Positions 21,348-29,219 of a stretch of DNA of 37,586 nucleotides are shown here, piece by piece. This stretch comes from Knoellia koreensis (GTDB taxonomy: Bacteria > Actinomycetota > Actinomycetes > Actinomycetales > Dermatophilaceae), in the NCBI RefSeq assembly GCF_013041615.1, contig NZ_JABEPQ010000008.1, positions 1 through 37,586 of the forward strand, read 5' to 3'. The stretch's first letter is position 1. Every line of letters starts with the position of its first letter. Position numbers and translations under genes: made by a program. The notes beneath the pieces are model-generated. The model saw only the letters and a list, made by a program, of their open reading frames with translations, made no database searches and was not told the origin of the DNA.

Positions 21348-21498
21348 TACGACGGCCCGCCAGCCTGTCAACCCGGAGGGCTCGGAGGAGCAAAGTCTCG
21401 GCGCGAAATAAGCGGAGGGAGGAACGACCGGAGCGCGTGCCGAGAGTTTGCGGGGGAGAGGCCCACGTAGTGGGCTTGACAGGCTGGCGGCCGTCGTA
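21348..21498 (-). other. 114-nt structured element, copy 2, closed by a 24-bp stem
   Basis: On the minus strand, 21480 to 21367 is the second copy of the element at 2097. P1 is GCCCAC-TAC-GTGGGC (21475-21461). P2 arms are GCAAACTCTCGGC (21451-21439) and GCCGAGACTTTGC (21402-21390). The arms are prolonged outward: TACGACGGCC(C)GCCAGCCTG (21348-21366) pairs with 21481-21498, one base unpaired. On the minus strand ATTTT follows the closing stem, as in an intrinsic terminator. The element lies between convergent genes. Confidence 0.75.
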
Positions 21499-21515
21499 AC
21501 GATGGCGGCCGAGGG

Positions 21516-21854
21516 TCAGGTGGCAGGAGAACCGTCCGCCGCGTCAGCGGCCGCCGGTTGCGACCTGTTCGCGGCTTCGGACGGCGAGGACTTGCGCGCC
21601 GCCGGACGGCGGCGCACCCGCTGCTTCTTGTCGGGTTCATCGAGGCCAAGCTTGCGCAGCTCATCGGCTGACCAGCCATCAGAGAGGGCGGCGCGGTACG
21701 CCTTGACGTCGGCTGCCTCAGCTGCCGCAAGCTGCTCGCGCAGCTCGTCGAGTGACTGCCGCGCGGTGACCAGTTCGCGCACGGAGTTGATGCGGCTGTC
21801 CAGCAGCTTGCGTGCCTTGGTTTCAGTGGTTTGTGCGTCCAGTGTTGATGCCAT
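21516..21854 (-). CDS. Unknown protein next to the mobilisation genes
   Basis: 112 residues from ATG 21854. The N-terminal 60 residues are helical (SRINSVRELVTARQSLDELR and on to AAEAADVKAY), then GWSADELRKLGLDEPDKKQR, then a disordered basic and Ala/Ser-rich tail. It is divergent from mobC across a 205-base regulatory region. The segment SADELRKLGL resembles short DNA- or protein-binding repeats in plasmid accessory proteins. An accessory relaxosome role is possible, but I do not recognise the family. Confidence 0.6.
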   Translation of the reverse strand: MASTLDAQTTETKARKLLDSRINSVRELVTARQSLDELREQLAAAEAADVKAYRAALSDGWSADELRKLGLDEPDKKQRVRRRPAARKSSPSEAANRSQPAAADAADGSPAT

Positions 21855-21963
21855 GCCGCCAGCGTATCGCGCCCCTGTGGGCACCACGGCGTACCCGCTG
21901 GCGCGGGTCGGGCCGTCGCGTTGCTCGGCCAACCGTTCGGAGTCCGTGACAGAGCAAGCTATA

Positions 21964-22011
21964 CGATCCGGTGACCGGATCGGCTTGTTGGTCTACACTG
22001 GCGTTAGACCA
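21964..22011. promoter_or_regulatory. Two palindromes at the mob promoter, candidate operator/oriT
   Basis: CGATCCGGT-G-ACCGGATCG (21964-21982) is a perfect 9-bp-arm palindrome. TGGTCTA (21989-21995) and TAGACCA (22005-22011) form a second, exact dyad. GTGACC (21971-21976), 17 bases, TACACT (21994-21999) is a candidate promoter. This divergent region could hold the repressor site of the mob operon or part of oriT. Confidence 0.55.
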
Positions 22012-22059
22012 GTCCCCGCGTTGGGCGGGGGCGCTGCGCTGGGCAGGAGGTGACCCGCC

Positions 22060-22467
22060 GTGTCGGAGGACGCCGAGGGCCGCGAGCCAGGGCGCAGCGC
22101 CGCGCGTCGCCGCCGGGTCGAGGGTGGCCGTCATCACCGGCACGTGGTGCGGGTGACCCCGGAGGAGGAAGCGCAGCTCCTCGCCCTGGCTCTGCGCTAC
22201 CGGGTGAGCGTGCCAAAGTTGCTCGTTGACTCTGCACTCGCCGGTGGGAGCGAGGTGGCTGCCAGCAACGCGAGCGTGCGCCACGCGTTGATCACTGAAC
22301 TGTTCGGTCTGCACCGTCTGCTGGCGAACGTCGCCAACAACGTGAACCAGATGACGAAGGCGCTGCACGCCACCGGCGAGCTGCCCCCGCAGACGGGCGA
22401 AGTGCTGGCCGCTGCGCGACGAACGGCCGAGAAGATCGACGACGTGATCGACGGTCTGTCGTCATGA
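22060..22467 (+). CDS. mobC: MobC-like relaxosome protein
   Basis: 135 residues from GTG 22060 with AGGAGGTGA (22045-22053). The N-terminus is basic. VVRVTPEEEAQLLALALRYR and SVPKLLVDSAL form a ribbon-helix-helix-like part, and the C-terminal helix ELFGLHRLLANVANNVNQMT is the conserved core of MobC proteins. MobC helps open oriT DNA and positions the relaxase. The stop overlaps the relaxase ATG (ATGA). Confidence 0.9.
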   Translation: MSEDAEGREPGRSAARRRRVEGGRHHRHVVRVTPEEEAQLLALALRYRVSVPKLLVDSALAGGSEVAASNASVRHALITELFGLHRLLANVANNVNQMTKALHATGELPPQTGEVLAAARRTAEKIDDVIDGLSS

Positions 22468-24155
22468 TGCCGAACGTGGTGCGCGGTGAGCGGATGGGCG
22501 GCCTGATGGTCTACCTGACCGGTAAGGGCCGCCGCAACGAGCACACCGAGCCGCACCTGGTCGCTGGTGACTCCGCGATGATGGCGTGGCACGACGACAA
22601 CGAGTTGGGCCGTGACGATGCGCTGGCAATCGCGCGGCACTTGGATCGGCCCAGGCGTGCACACGACGTCGAAGTCAAGGGCGGCCACGTCTGGCACTGC
22701 TCGCTATCGCTGCGCGCGGAGGAAGGCCAGTTGACCGACGACAAGTGGCGCGAGCTGGCCGAGTCGTTCGTCGCCAAGATGGGCTTCGACGACGCCGAGG
22801 GAACGAAGGCCCCGACGAGGTGGGTCGCTGTCCGCCACGGACTGTCCAGCAACGGCAACGACCACGTGCACCTGGTGGTGAACCTGGTGCGCGAGGACGG
22901 CACGAAGGCCAGCATTCACAACGACCACGTGCGTGCACAGAAGGCCTGCCGCGAGCTGGAAGCCGAGCACGGGTTGCAGCGGCTCGAAGGCGACGAACGG
23001 GACCGGGCAAGCCGTGGCTACGACCCGGCCGAACGGGAGGCCGACGCTCGTCGACGCGCACGAGGCAAGTTCGAGGGTGCCCGCCGCGCGGGCACCGAGA
23101 AGCGCACCTGGTGGGGACTAGACACTGCCGAGCGCAACGCGCTGATCAACGCGCAGCGACGCGATGACGAACCGCGCTGGGCGCTGGCGCGGACGGTCCG
23201 CGCGTGCGCTACAGCGTCGGCCGACGAGGCCGAGTTCGTGCGCCGCATGCGCCGCCAAGGCGTGCTCGTGCGCGCCCGTTACGCCGAGGGTCGGCAGGAC
23301 GTCATCACCGGCTACAGTGTCGCGGCCAAGCCCGAGCCCGGAGAGCGGCCCATCTGGTACGGCGGGGGACACTTGGCGCGCGACCTGACGCTGCCACGTC
23401 TACGTGCGGAGTGGCCCGACACGGCCGAAGGTGCGATGAGCGCGGCGGCCGAATGGACGGCCGCCAAGCGCGGCCGCCGCCCGGTGTCACCAGGGCGGGA
23501 GATGCGCGAGCCGGACCCGGCCTTGTGGCGCGAGGTGGGTGCCGACTTGGAGCGGCTGCGTGAGCAGTTGCGGTCGGTCCCGATCGAGGACCGCGACACG
23601 TGGGCGCGGGTTGCGCGGCAGACGTCCGGGGCGTTCGCTGCGTGGTCCGCGCGGGTCGAGGAGACCCCCGGTCCGCTGGCCGCCACGTCGGACGCGCTGG
23701 CTCGGACGGCGGAGCTACGTCGTCGGCCAGTGCGCCCGGAGCGGGCACCGAAGGCGTCAGCCTCGGGTGCCGCGATGCTGCTCATCTCGGCCGCCAAGGG
23801 AGGACGCGGAGCGGTCGCCCAAGCGGTGATGCTGCGCCAGCTCGCGAACCTCGCCAAGGCGATCTACGACATGCATCGTGCCGACCAGGACGCGCGCCGA
23901 GCAGCGCAGATCGAGCGCGCCATCCGCGGTGACCTGGCCACGGTGTCGGCACGCCTGCCCGACCCCGGCCCGGTCGGTCACCCCGACACCAAGGCCGCCG
24001 AGGTGGTGCGTACTGCGCGGCAGGCTCAGGGCGGGCCGCAGCGCACGCCTGGTTCACCGGTGCCGAACCGGATCGAACCGCAGCGGCCGCGCACAGCGAC
24101 GGCCGCTGGCAGGTACGGCCCAGGCGCGGAGCGAGACCACGGAGTCGAGCGGTAA
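22464..24155 (+). CDS. mobA: MOBP-type relaxase
   Basis: 563 residues from ATG 22464. The first 150 residues hold the relaxase domain: GGLMVYLTGKGRRNEHTEPH with likely catalytic Tyr17, WHCSLSL, and the metal site HGLSSNGNDHVHLVV (His125, His134, His136). The remaining 400 residues are charged and largely helical and include RADYRW-free linker regions and PPVSPGREMREPDP-like segments without a known domain. It nicks oriT, binds the 5' end and is exported with the strand. No helicase or primase domain is evident, so host helicase or SSB would be needed. Confidence 0.9.
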   Translation: MMPNVVRGERMGGLMVYLTGKGRRNEHTEPHLVAGDSAMMAWHDDNELGRDDALAIARHLDRPRRAHDVEVKGGHVWHCSLSLRAEEGQLTDDKWRELAESFVAKMGFDDAEGTKAPTRWVAVRHGLSSNGNDHVHLVVNLVREDGTKASIHNDHVRAQKACRELEAEHGLQRLEGDERDRASRGYDPAEREADARRRARGKFEGARRAGTEKRTWWGLDTAERNALINAQRRDDEPRWALARTVRACATASADEAEFVRRMRRQGVLVRARYAEGRQDVITGYSVAAKPEPGERPIWYGGGHLARDLTLPRLRAEWPDTAEGAMSAAAEWTAAKRGRRPVSPGREMREPDPALWREVGADLERLREQLRSVPIEDRDTWARVARQTSGAFAAWSARVEETPGPLAATSDALARTAELRRRPVRPERAPKASASGAAMLLISAAKGGRGAVAQAVMLRQLANLAKAIYDMHRADQDARRAAQIERAIRGDLATVSARLPDPGPVGHPDTKAAEVVRTARQAQGGPQRTPGSPVPNRIEPQRPRTATAAGRYGPGAERDHGVER

Positions 24156-24174
24156 CAACGGAAGGAGTGCGGCG

Positions 24175-25095
24175 ATGAGCACGCAAGACAGCGACGGCAT
24201 CGACGAGGCCCTACAGGGAGTAACCCACGTCGCGATGACGGCGGCCGCCCGGATGGGCGAGCAACTCGCCCGGATGCGCGAGCAGCAGGCGCGCGAGGCC
24301 CAGGCACGCAGCGAGCAGGCCGCCCGCGAATACGCCGCCCGGATGACCGCAGAGCGAGGCGCAGCGCGCGCGTCCCTGTCCCCGGTGCATCGGCCGGAGT
24401 GGTGGGACACAGCCACCGCCGAGGACGTGGCGAAGGCCTACACCACAGCGAAGGCGTGGAGCGAGGTCGACCCCGAGGCGGTGCGCGCAGAGCAGCGGAT
24501 CGTCGAGGAAGTGCGCAACCGGTACGGCGTCGACGTGACCGGGAGGGGAGAGCCGGCAGCCGTCGCAGAGGCGATCGCACGAGCCGACCGAGCACGCTCC
24601 CAGGCCGCCGAGGAGCGCACCGGAGCAAGCGGCGACCGCGCGGAAGCGGTCGGGCTGATGGCCGCCGCCGACGCGACCGACCGAGCGGCCGAGGCCGACG
24701 CCCGCAGGGTCGAAGCTGAGGCCCGCGCCCAGGACGTCGACCCCGAGCTGGCCGACGCCATCGACCCGGAGCAGGCCGGGCAGGCCGCGAACGCCCAGGC
24801 CGAAGCGGACAGGGCTCGTACCCAGGCGGAGGCCGAGCACGGCCGCGCCTCAGAGATGCGCGAGGACGCCGGGCAGTCCTACGACAGCGCCGAGCGACGT
24901 GAGGCGATGGCGCAGGGGCTGGACCACATCGAGAACCGGGCGGCCGTCGAGGCCCGCGTGCGATCCGACGTCGCCCAGGGCCGGCCCGCCGCTGACGCGG
25001 TGACGAGCGCACCAGGACGGGCACCCAAGGCCCGCAAGACCAGGGGCGTCCCACAGACCGCCCGCACGCGCCAGCACCCCGGCCGCGGGCGGTAG
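24175..25095 (+). CDS. Coiled-coil protein linked to the relaxase
   Basis: 306 residues from ATG 24175, with GGAAGGAG (24160-24167) 7 bases before. Residues 30-70 and 130-270 are long Ala/Glu/Arg heptad-like stretches (ARMREQQAREAQARSEQAAR, AEADRARTQAEAEH), likely coiled coils. Between them lies a short fold HRPEWWDTATAEDVAKAYTT...VRNRYGVDV. The C-terminus is basic. It is the last gene of the rightward mob operon, so a role in the relaxosome or in docking to the coupling protein is plausible. No named family is recognised. Confidence 0.65.
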   Translation: MSTQDSDGIDEALQGVTHVAMTAAARMGEQLARMREQQAREAQARSEQAAREYAARMTAERGAARASLSPVHRPEWWDTATAEDVAKAYTTAKAWSEVDPEAVRAEQRIVEEVRNRYGVDVTGRGEPAAVAEAIARADRARSQAAEERTGASGDRAEAVGLMAAADATDRAAEADARRVEAEARAQDVDPELADAIDPEQAGQAANAQAEADRARTQAEAEHGRASEMREDAGQSYDSAERREAMAQGLDHIENRAAVEARVRSDVAQGRPAADAVTSAPGRAPKARKTRGVPQTARTRQHPGRGR

Positions 25096-25128
25096 CCCGG
25101 TCGCCGGAGGGGCGGGGCGAAGCGGGTC

Positions 25129-25842
25129 TCAGTGGTCGCGGACGTCCGGGAACAGGCCCTCGGGCGGTGCCTCATAGGGCAGAGGTTCATCGGGGCCGGC
25201 GGTGTCCTTGGACAGCGCCCACGGCCCGGTCGGACTCATCAGCACGCCGAGGTGGTGGTCGGCGTGGTCCCGGAGCCACACAGATGTTCCGGTAGAGGCA
25301 TCCATGCGCAGGTGCTCCCACGCTCGCCACATCGCTTCTAGGCGAGCGATCGCCTCGGCTGACTCCCACCAGCGGGCCGACCACCGGTAGTCGGCCCTGC
25401 CCTCCTCACCGACGTTGCGGCGAAAGATCGGGCAGACGAACTCGCGCACGAACTCATCCACCGATCCGTAGTAGAGCGTCGGTGCTTCCTCGGGCGGAGT
25501 GGGCTCGCCCGCCGGCGGCGGGTTCAGCTCGGCCTCGGCGGCCGCCGTGGCGGCCGTCCGCAAGGCCTCTAGTCGCTCCGGGGTCAGGACCGCAGCGACG
25601 GCCTCGGTGACGATCGGGGCCACCTCGCGCTGCACCTGGCGGTGAATCTCGCTGGTGACCATGCTGGCCACGAGTCCACCGGCGATCGAGGCCACATCGA
25701 GACCGTCGAGCACAGCCGAGACTCTGCCGGTGACGTCAGGGGCACCGATGGGTTCATCCGGCTCGTCGTCGACGTCGGCCACCGGGGCGTCGCCCAGGTC
25801 GTAGACCGGTGCGTCGTCGTCCCACTCGCCCAGGCCGCTCAT
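25129..25842 (-). CDS. DUF4913-domain protein
   Basis: 237 residues from ATG 25842, whose first bases overlap the TGA of the coupling-protein gene (ATGA). The N-terminus is acidic and disordered. The C-terminal half carries the DUF4913 core: YYGSVDEFVREFVCPIFRR, DYRWSARWWESAEAIARLEA, WRAWEHLRMDASTG, SVWLRDHADHHLGVL and MSPTGPW. This domain is common beside actinobacterial coupling proteins and its role is unknown. Position after the coupling-protein gene suggests that it acts on substrate selection or docking. Confidence 0.8.
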   Translation of the reverse strand: MSGLGEWDDDAPVYDLGDAPVADVDDEPDEPIGAPDVTGRVSAVLDGLDVASIAGGLVASMVTSEIHRQVQREVAPIVTEAVAAVLTPERLEALRTAATAAAEAELNPPPAGEPTPPEEAPTLYYGSVDEFVREFVCPIFRRNVGEEGRADYRWSARWWESAEAIARLEAMWRAWEHLRMDASTGTSVWLRDHADHHLGVLMSPTGPWALSKDTAGPDEPLPYEAPPEGLFPDVRDH

Positions 25843-27638
25843 GAGCGCACCGGGACGGTCCAGGCGGCCAACGACTCCTGCACGGCGTCCAGCTCGCGTT
25901 CGGCTTCCCCGATGGTCGCGGCCGCGCTCGGGTCGTGCGCGGCGATCGAGGCCTTCACCTTCTCGGCGTGCGGTCCGGTCATCCACGGCTGTGTCGTAAT
26001 CAGCGTCGGACGAGCGCCGGAGGCGAGCACCACAGCCCTGCCCTTGGGCATGGCTTGAAGGTCCGCGACGTCGAGGATGCGCTCACGGGTCAGCTGCTCG
26101 CTCATGCTGCGCTGACCGCGGCCGGTCGAGACGGAGGTGACCCGCTTGTCGTAGTCACCGATCAGCGCGCTGAGCATCTCCAAGAACTCCCGCTCCTTCA
26201 CCCCGCCGCCGTACACGGCGACGTTGCTCGCGGACCAGAGCTTCCGCATACCTGACTCGCCCCACACGTCGACGCCTTGGGACCATGACTGCAAGATCGT
26301 CATGAGCACGATCCCGCGCGAGCCGTAGTGCGAGTAGAGGTTCGGCAGCTCACGCCAGCGGCAGACGTTGGCGGCCTCGTCGAGGACGCCGAGCATCGGT
26401 CGAGGCAGACGACCACCTGGTGAGGCGGCGGCCAGCTCCTCGGCCGCTTCGACGACGGCGACCGTCAGTGCCGTCACGAGTGGCCCAGCGGTGCCACGTC
26501 CCTCCTTGGACAGCGAGTAGAGCGTCCCACCCTCGCGCACGAAAGCTTCGGGTGAGAACTGGCGACGGGTGTCGACCCCCGAGGTCGGGGTCACCCACCG
26601 GGCAACTTGCCGGTTGGTCAGGCAGGAGGCCATCTGCTGCGCCGTGCCGTAGACGCCACCGCGCTGCTTCTCGGGGGCGAACACGACACCGGCCACCTGG
26701 TCGGCGGTCAGCTCGTAACCGCCGTTCTGCAGGATCGTGACCGGCTCCTTGTCGGTTGGGCGGGTCAGCCAGCGGTAGACGTCGGTGATCGGCCGATCGT
26801 CGAGGGCGGCCGCCAGGAGTAAACCAGCGAGGAGGTCTTGCGCGGAGGGGTCGAAGAATGCGTCGGTGCGCGCCCCCGGATCACGAGAGCCGGAGGCGAA
26901 GTGCTCGGCCATCTTCGCGGCCCGCACCTCGTCGGTCACGTAGGACAGCGGGTTCCACCACCACTCGGTCGGTTCCTCCCGGGCGACTGACTGTGGGTCG
27001 AAGACCCACACCGGGCCGGCCGCCCTGCGCGGGTCGCGAGTGGCGTCAAGCACGTCACGCTTGTTGCTGGTGACCAGCACCGCTCCCGGCGCGTCCAGGA
27101 TCGCGGGCACCGCCCGGGAGGTCGTCTTTCCCGTGCGCGGGCCCCAGATATCGATGTGCATGTCCTCCCACGAGCCGAACAGCGACGTCGAGGAGCCCAC
27201 GGTGCGCCCGATGGGCACCCCGGCCGAGCCCTGCACCCCGAGCCGCTGCGCGGTTGCCGTGGCGGCCTTGTGCGTGAGCGGCTCGACGTCGCGGCCGCGG
27301 CCCATGTAGCGGGCCGCGTGGTCGACGCGAGTGGAGCGTCGGCGTCTACGAGCTGCTGCCCATCCGATCAGGCTCGCGAGGATCAGGAGAACGGTGAGCA
27401 CCGCGATGGCGATCACCGTCGAGGCCAGCGGCCATGCGACGTCACCCTTGAGGACCCCGAACAGCGTCTCCCACGGGTCGGCCGGGATCGGTTCGAGTCC
27501 GGCGAGCTGGTGACCGAACTTCGCGGCCGCGTAGACGGTCACCAACGTGACCAGCACGAAGCCGATCACCACGAACAAGGCGATCGTCTCGCCCGTGACG
27601 CGACCCGGTTGAGGACGCCGGTTGTTCGTGGTGCTCAT
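25839..27638 (-). CDS. Type IV coupling protein (VirD4/TraG-like)
   Basis: 599 residues. Two N-terminal membrane spans (about 18-38 and 70-95) precede the cytosolic ATPase. Walker A is GPRTGKTT (166-173) and Walker B is VLDEAANV with Asp420-Glu421. RKLWSASNVAVYGGGV and NKRDV are other family blocks. It links the relaxosome to the secretion channel and pumps DNA. It is coupled to the DUF4913 gene and 3 bases after the VirB4-like gene. Confidence 0.92.
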   Translation of the reverse strand: MSTTNNRRPQPGRVTGETIALFVVIGFVLVTLVTVYAAAKFGHQLAGLEPIPADPWETLFGVLKGDVAWPLASTVIAIAVLTVLLILASLIGWAAARRRRRSTRVDHAARYMGRGRDVEPLTHKAATATAQRLGVQGSAGVPIGRTVGSSTSLFGSWEDMHIDIWGPRTGKTTSRAVPAILDAPGAVLVTSNKRDVLDATRDPRRAAGPVWVFDPQSVAREEPTEWWWNPLSYVTDEVRAAKMAEHFASGSRDPGARTDAFFDPSAQDLLAGLLLAAALDDRPITDVYRWLTRPTDKEPVTILQNGGYELTADQVAGVVFAPEKQRGGVYGTAQQMASCLTNRQVARWVTPTSGVDTRRQFSPEAFVREGGTLYSLSKEGRGTAGPLVTALTVAVVEAAEELAAASPGGRLPRPMLGVLDEAANVCRWRELPNLYSHYGSRGIVLMTILQSWSQGVDVWGESGMRKLWSASNVAVYGGGVKEREFLEMLSALIGDYDKRVTSVSTGRGQRSMSEQLTRERILDVADLQAMPKGRAVVLASGARPTLITTQPWMTGPHAEKVKASIAAHDPSAAATIGEAERELDAVQESLAAWTVPVRS

Positions 27639-27641
27639 GGG

Positions 27642-29219
27642 TCAGTCCTCCTCGGTGGGCGAGTCCGGGAAGTGGGAGACCCGGCTCTGCTCGTGCCACA
27701 GCTTGTTCGTGTCGTTGATCGTGCGCTCAGCCTCGGTCAGGTGAACCTCGACCGGGATCCCCGGGCGGCCGCCGACCTTGACCAGGAACTTGCCCCGGCC
27801 AGGAGGGGCTGCCTCGCGGCCCGTGTGCGGGTCCCACGCCGGCGGGTCCTGCCAGCCGATGAGCATGGACTGCTCAGCCCGGCTGAACGGCACCGCCGAG
27901 GTGAGCAGCGGCATCTCGGCGGCCGGGAGGCCACCGCAGATGACCATGCCGGACCGTTCGACGAAGCCCTTGGCCTTCATCCGGTCCTGCTCACTCGCCA
28001 GCGACAGCAGGTCGCTCATCGTGTGGCTGATCATGGCCATCCCGACGCCGCGCTGCCGGTTGAGCCGGGTCAGGGCATCGACCCGATCGACCATGCCGCC
28101 CCCGGCCCGTAGAGCACGCCACAGCTCGTCCATGATCACGAAGTAGTGGCGACGCGGTTCCAAGCCCGCGTCGGCCAGAGCGTTGGCGACGTTGACCGTC
28201 CCGAACCCGGCCGACCAGCACGCCAACAGCGTCGCGGCCTGCAACTCCATCTCGGAGTCGTCGATGCCGCTGACGTCGAACACTACTGGACGGTCCCGGC
28301 GCATCGGGTTCGACGTCTGCCGTGAGAACGTCTCCCCGAGACGGCCGCCGGTCGTCAAACCGATGAGGGAGGCTTCAAGGTTCTCGGTGATGTCCCGGTA
28401 CCGGTTGTCATCGCCCCGGTCGAGGGCGACGATGCGCAGCTCCTCGGGAGCATCGCGCACGACCTGCAACAGGTCCGACAGCACGGGTACGCCGTCGTGC
28501 TTCTCGTCGAGGATGCGCAGCGCGCGATCGAGGATCGTCTCTTCCCGGTCGGTCGGCTGCGCTGAGCGCAGGATCGTGATGAGCGCTGAGACCATCGTCA
28601 GCCGGCGGCCGTGGGCGTCGGCCAGTACCGCGGCGCGTGCTGCGCCGGTGAGCCGTTGGGCGGCCTCGGTGGCTTCACCGGGGTCGAGGACGTTGAGGTA
28701 GCCGCGGCCGCGTCCGAGGCTGATCACCTGACCGCCCAGGGCTTGCACCATGTCCACGTAGTCGGGCTTCAAGTCGCCCAGAACCAGAGGCATCACCCCG
28801 AACCCGGCGAGGCCCGTTGCCATCCGGCGGATGCCGGTGGACTTGCCGAGGCCTGGCTTGCCGAGGACGAACACGCTCGGGTTCGCGATCAAGTTCGCGC
28901 GCTGGAACCACGAGATGGGGTCGCAGCACAGCGTCGCGCCCGACGTGATGTGGCGGCCGAAGGGGACGCCCACCATCGGCGTTCCCGAGCCGACGATCCA
29001 CGGCCACAGCCCGCAGACCTGCACGGTCGTGCCCCGGTACTCGTCCGGGGCGTCGACCAGGACGTCCTCACCCCGGCCCCGGCCCAACCATCCACGCGGG
29101 CCGGGGCGGGTCGGGACGACGGCCGGCGCAGCCTTCGCCTTGCGGCCGCGCCGGAACTGCCGACGCGGTGCGGTGGTCTGCTCGTCGACGAGCTGCGACG
29201 GCTCAACGATGGTGCTCAT
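27642..29219 (-). CDS. VirB4-like conjugation ATPase
   Basis: 525 residues from ATG 29219, overlapping the previous stop by 4 bases. Walker A is GKPGLGKS (120-127), and the Walker B strand HYFVIMDELW has Asp364-Glu365. Conserved VirB4/TraC blocks include VLGDLKPDYVD, FSRQTSNPMRRDRPVVFDVS, RQRGVGMAMISHTMSDLLSL and EHLxxRSG-like FVERSGMVICGG. It powers pilus or channel assembly at the inner face of the membrane. It belongs to the compact actinobacterial T4SS set with SCO6880. Confidence 0.9.
   Translation of the reverse strand: MSTIVEPSQLVDEQTTAPRRQFRRGRKAKAAPAVVPTRPGPRGWLGRGRGEDVLVDAPDEYRGTTVQVCGLWPWIVGSGTPMVGVPFGRHITSGATLCCDPISWFQRANLIANPSVFVLGKPGLGKSTGIRRMATGLAGFGVMPLVLGDLKPDYVDMVQALGGQVISLGRGRGYLNVLDPGEATEAAQRLTGAARAAVLADAHGRRLTMVSALITILRSAQPTDREETILDRALRILDEKHDGVPVLSDLLQVVRDAPEELRIVALDRGDDNRYRDITENLEASLIGLTTGGRLGETFSRQTSNPMRRDRPVVFDVSGIDDSEMELQAATLLACWSAGFGTVNVANALADAGLEPRRHYFVIMDELWRALRAGGGMVDRVDALTRLNRQRGVGMAMISHTMSDLLSLASEQDRMKAKGFVERSGMVICGGLPAAEMPLLTSAVPFSRAEQSMLIGWQDPPAWDPHTGREAAPPGRGKFLVKVGGRPGIPVEVHLTEAERTINDTNKLWHEQSRVSHFPDSPTEED

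Noticed and set aside
20658-21498. The 114-nt element as crossover sites of an inversion system run by the serine recombinase
   Set aside because: Inverted copies beside a recombinase made this attractive, but crossover sites are short dyads with a 2-bp centre. Covarying stems around a 28-nt loop fit a folded strand better. Not excluded by sequence alone.
27156-28112. Long plus-strand frame opposite the VirB4-like and coupling-protein genes
   Set aside because: It has no motif or ribosome binding site and lies opposite two well-supported genes.
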